Shown: positions 50,753 to 52,912 of the stretch, piece after piece | Layout of the letters: every line of letters begins with the position of its first letter | Numbering within the stretch: position 1 is the stretch's first letter | Assembly: GCA_021815695.1 (NCBI GenBank) | Contig: JAKAZT010000002.1 | Location: 1-52,912, forward strand | Length of the DNA: 52,912 bases | Reading direction: 5' to 3' | Source: Pseudomonadota bacterium | GTDB taxonomy: Bacteria; Pseudomonadota; Gammaproteobacteria; Xanthomonadales; Rhodanobacteraceae | Translations under genes and position numbers: made by a program | The notes under the pieces: model-generated | Told to the model about the DNA's origin: nothing | The model's input: the letters and a program-made list of their open reading frames with translations, nothing else | The model's database searches: none

Positions 50753-52912
50753 ATGAGCGCGCCCGAACGCTGCGACGATCCCGACACCCTTGCCGAACGC
50801 ATCCTCGCGCGCGTCGGCCCGGATCTGGTGGTGGCGACGCCATTGGGGCTGGGCAAGCCCAACGCGTTGCTGAATGCGCTGTACCGGCGCGTCGCTGCCG
50901 ATCCGGCGCGCTCGCTGACGATCTACACCGCGCTGTCGCTGCAGCGGCCGCGTGCGCACAACGACCTCGAGGCGCGCTTTCTCGAGCCCTTTCTGGCGCG
51001 CCAGTTCGGCGCCGACTACGCCGACCTCGACTACGCCCTCGCGCAGGCCGCCGATCGCCTGCCGCCGAACGTGCGTGTGCACGAGTTCTATCTGCAATCC
51101 GGCGCGCTGCTCGCCAGCCGCAGCGCGCAGGGCGACTACATCAGCCAGAACTACACCCACGTCGCCCGCGATCTCGCCACGCGCGGCGTCAATCTGATCG
51201 TGCAACTGGTCGCGCTGCGCGACGATGCGGGCACGCCGCGCATCAGTCTGTCCTGCAATCCCGATCTGACCCTCGAACTGCTCGAGCGCATGGCCGCCCG
51301 CGGCGTGCCGCGTCCGCTGTGCGTGGCGGTGGCGCACCCGCAGCTGCCGTTCCTCGGCCATGCCGCCGAGGTACCGGCGACGCTGTTCGATCTGCTGCAG
51401 GTGCCGGCGGTGCTGCCGCCGCTGTTCGCGCTGCCGCGCGAGCCGGTGGACGACGCCGAGCACGCGATCGGCCTGCACGCCAGCGCGCTGGTCGCCGACG
51501 CCGGCACCCTGCAGATCGGCATCGGCGCGCTGTCCGACGCGCTGGTGTACGCGCTGGGATTGCGGCACGCCGACAACGCGCGCTGGCGCGCCGCGCTCGA
51601 CGCGCTCGACGCCGGCGGCGGTACGCGTGCACTGGCTGCGCGGATCGGCGGCCTCGATCCGCTGGCGCACGGCCTGCACGGCTCCAGCGAGATGGTGATG
51701 GACGGCTTCATGCATCTGCGCCGCGTCGGCATCCTGCGCCGCGAGGTGTTCGACGATCCGGCGCTGGAGCACGCGTTGGCTGCCGGCATCATCACGACAA
51801 CGCTGGCCGCCGGCGATGCGCAGCGGTTGCGCGACGCCGGTGTGCTGCCGGCGCGGGTGGATGCCGGCGGGCTGGCGCGGCTGCACAGGTTCGGCCTGCT
51901 GCCGGCGGATTGTCGCGTGGATGGCGCGGAACTGCTGTGGCCGGGCGCGCGGCGGCTGCCGGCCGATCTCGACCACGCCGTCACCCGTGCCGCGCTGGAG
52001 TCCTGGCTGCCCGGTCAGTGTCTGCGCGGCGGCCGTTATCTGCGCGGCGCGTTCTTCCTCGGTTCGCGCGACCTCTATGGCTGGCTGCGCGGGCTGGACG
52101 GCGCCGACTGGGACGGCCTGGAGATGACCCGCGTGGCGCGGCTGAACCAGATTGCCGGCGCCGATGCCGCGCTCGATGCCCTGCAGCGCCGCGGCGGCCG
52201 TTTTTTCAATATCTGCATGATGATGACGCCGCTGGGCGCGGCGGTGTCCGATGCGCTGGCCGACGAGCGCGTGGTCAGCGGCGTCGGCGGCCAGTACAAC
52301 TTCGTCGCCATGGCGCACGCCCTGCCGGATGCGCGCTCGATCCTGATGCTGCGCGCGACCCGCAGCGCGCACGGCCGCAGCGAAAGCAACATCCGCTGGT
52401 CCTACGGGCACACCACGATTCCGCGCCACCTGCGCGACGTGGTGATCACCGAATATGGCGTCGCCGACCTGCGCGGACGCAGCGATGGCGAGTGCGCGCG
52501 GGCGATGCTGGCGATCGGCGACGCCCGTTTCATCGACGGGCTGGTCGCCGACGCGCAGCGCGCCGGCAAGCTGCCGCGCGACTTTCGCGTCCCCGACGCC
52601 TGGCGCGCCAATACCCCGCAGCGTCTGCGCGCCGCGCTGGCGGCTTCGCGTCGGGCGGGACTTTTCCCGGCATTTCCCCTGGGCAGCGATTTCGATGCTG
52701 CCGAGCAGGGGCTGCTGCCTGCGCTGGGCTGGCTGCAAGGGCAGGTGGCGCGCGGCCCGCGCGGCTGGCCGGCGCTGGCCGGGGCGCTGCTGGCGCCGGG
52801 ACGCGCGATCGATGCCGAGGCCGCGCTGGCGCGCCTGCGGCTGGCGACGCCGCGCGGTCCGCGCGAGCGCCTGCTGGCGCGGCTGCTGCGCGGCGCCTTG
52901 GCACGAGCGCCG
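50753..52912 (+). CDS. Acetyl-CoA hydrolase/transferase family protein, 3' truncated by window end (absent from supplied ORF track)
   Basis: Open frame from ATG 50753 with no stop to 52912; HGSSEMVMDGFMHLRRVGILRR, VSGVGGQYNFVAMAHALPDARSILMLRATR, VVITEYGVADLRGRSDGECARAML. Confidence 0.85.
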   Translation, partial: MSAPERCDDPDTLAERILARVGPDLVVATPLGLGKPNALLNALYRRVAADPARSLTIYTALSLQRPRAHNDLEARFLEPFLARQFGADYADLDYALAQAADRLPPNVRVHEFYLQSGALLASRSAQGDYISQNYTHVARDLATRGVNLIVQLVALRDDAGTPRISLSCNPDLTLELLERMAARGVPRPLCVAVAHPQLPFLGHAAEVPATLFDLLQVPAVLPPLFALPREPVDDAEHAIGLHASALVADAGTLQIGIGALSDALVYALGLRHADNARWRAALDALDAGGGTRALAARIGGLDPLAHGLHGSSEMVMDGFMHLRRVGILRREVFDDPALEHALAAGIITTTLAAGDAQRLRDAGVLPARVDAGGLARLHRFGLLPADCRVDGAELLWPGARRLPADLDHAVTRAALESWLPGQCLRGGRYLRGAFFLGSRDLYGWLRGLDGADWDGLEMTRVARLNQIAGADAALDALQRRGGRFFNICMMMTPLGAAVSDALADERVVSGVGGQYNFVAMAHALPDARSILMLRATRSAHGRSESNIRWSYGHTTIPRHLRDVVITEYGVADLRGRSDGECARAMLAIGDARFIDGLVADAQRAGKLPRDFRVPDAWRANTPQRLRAALAASRRAGLFPAFPLGSDFDAAEQGLLPALGWLQGQVARGPRGWPALAGALLAPGRAIDAEAALARLRLATPRGPRERLLARLLRGALARAP

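Overview
The window is a GC-rich gammaproteobacterial chromosomal segment, probably Xanthomonadales/Lysobacterales-like judging from gene content and order (an inference). I see about 40 CDSs, three clustered tRNA genes (Asp, Glu, Ala) and one CDS running off the right edge. There are no rRNA genes, CRISPR arrays, prophages or IS elements. Most content is housekeeping: an RND efflux pair, NAD-GDH, rhlE, ppsA with its divergent regulator, a fadJ-like gene, the rpoE-rseA-rseB-mucD-lepA-lepB-DUF4845-rnc-era-recO run, a ydbH/ydbL-like envelope locus, rlmD, a CYTH-nagZ-hpt-MTIP operon, csp, an ABC exporter, yigZ, xseA and cls. I found no convincing new multi-gene defence or biosynthetic system. The observations most worth a second look are: (i) a composite intergenic repeat at about 14590-14973, made of two diverged arrays of the same 17-bp unit plus three copies of a 'GATCCTTCGCnnnGCTCAGGATGACA' element in direct/inverted/direct order; (ii) a G8/C8 homopolymer inside the 17-bp spacer of the predicted tRNA-operon promoter; (iii) an orphan small protein resembling the N-terminal part of Ycf46-type AAA proteins without a P-loop, coupled to a GGDEF-EAL protein whose receiver domain has lost all phosphorylation residues; (iv) a lipoprotein with a YdbL (DUF1318)-like C-terminus next to ydbH; (v) a REC-HPt protein convergent with recO. 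All similarity statements come from reading translated motifs, not from database searches.
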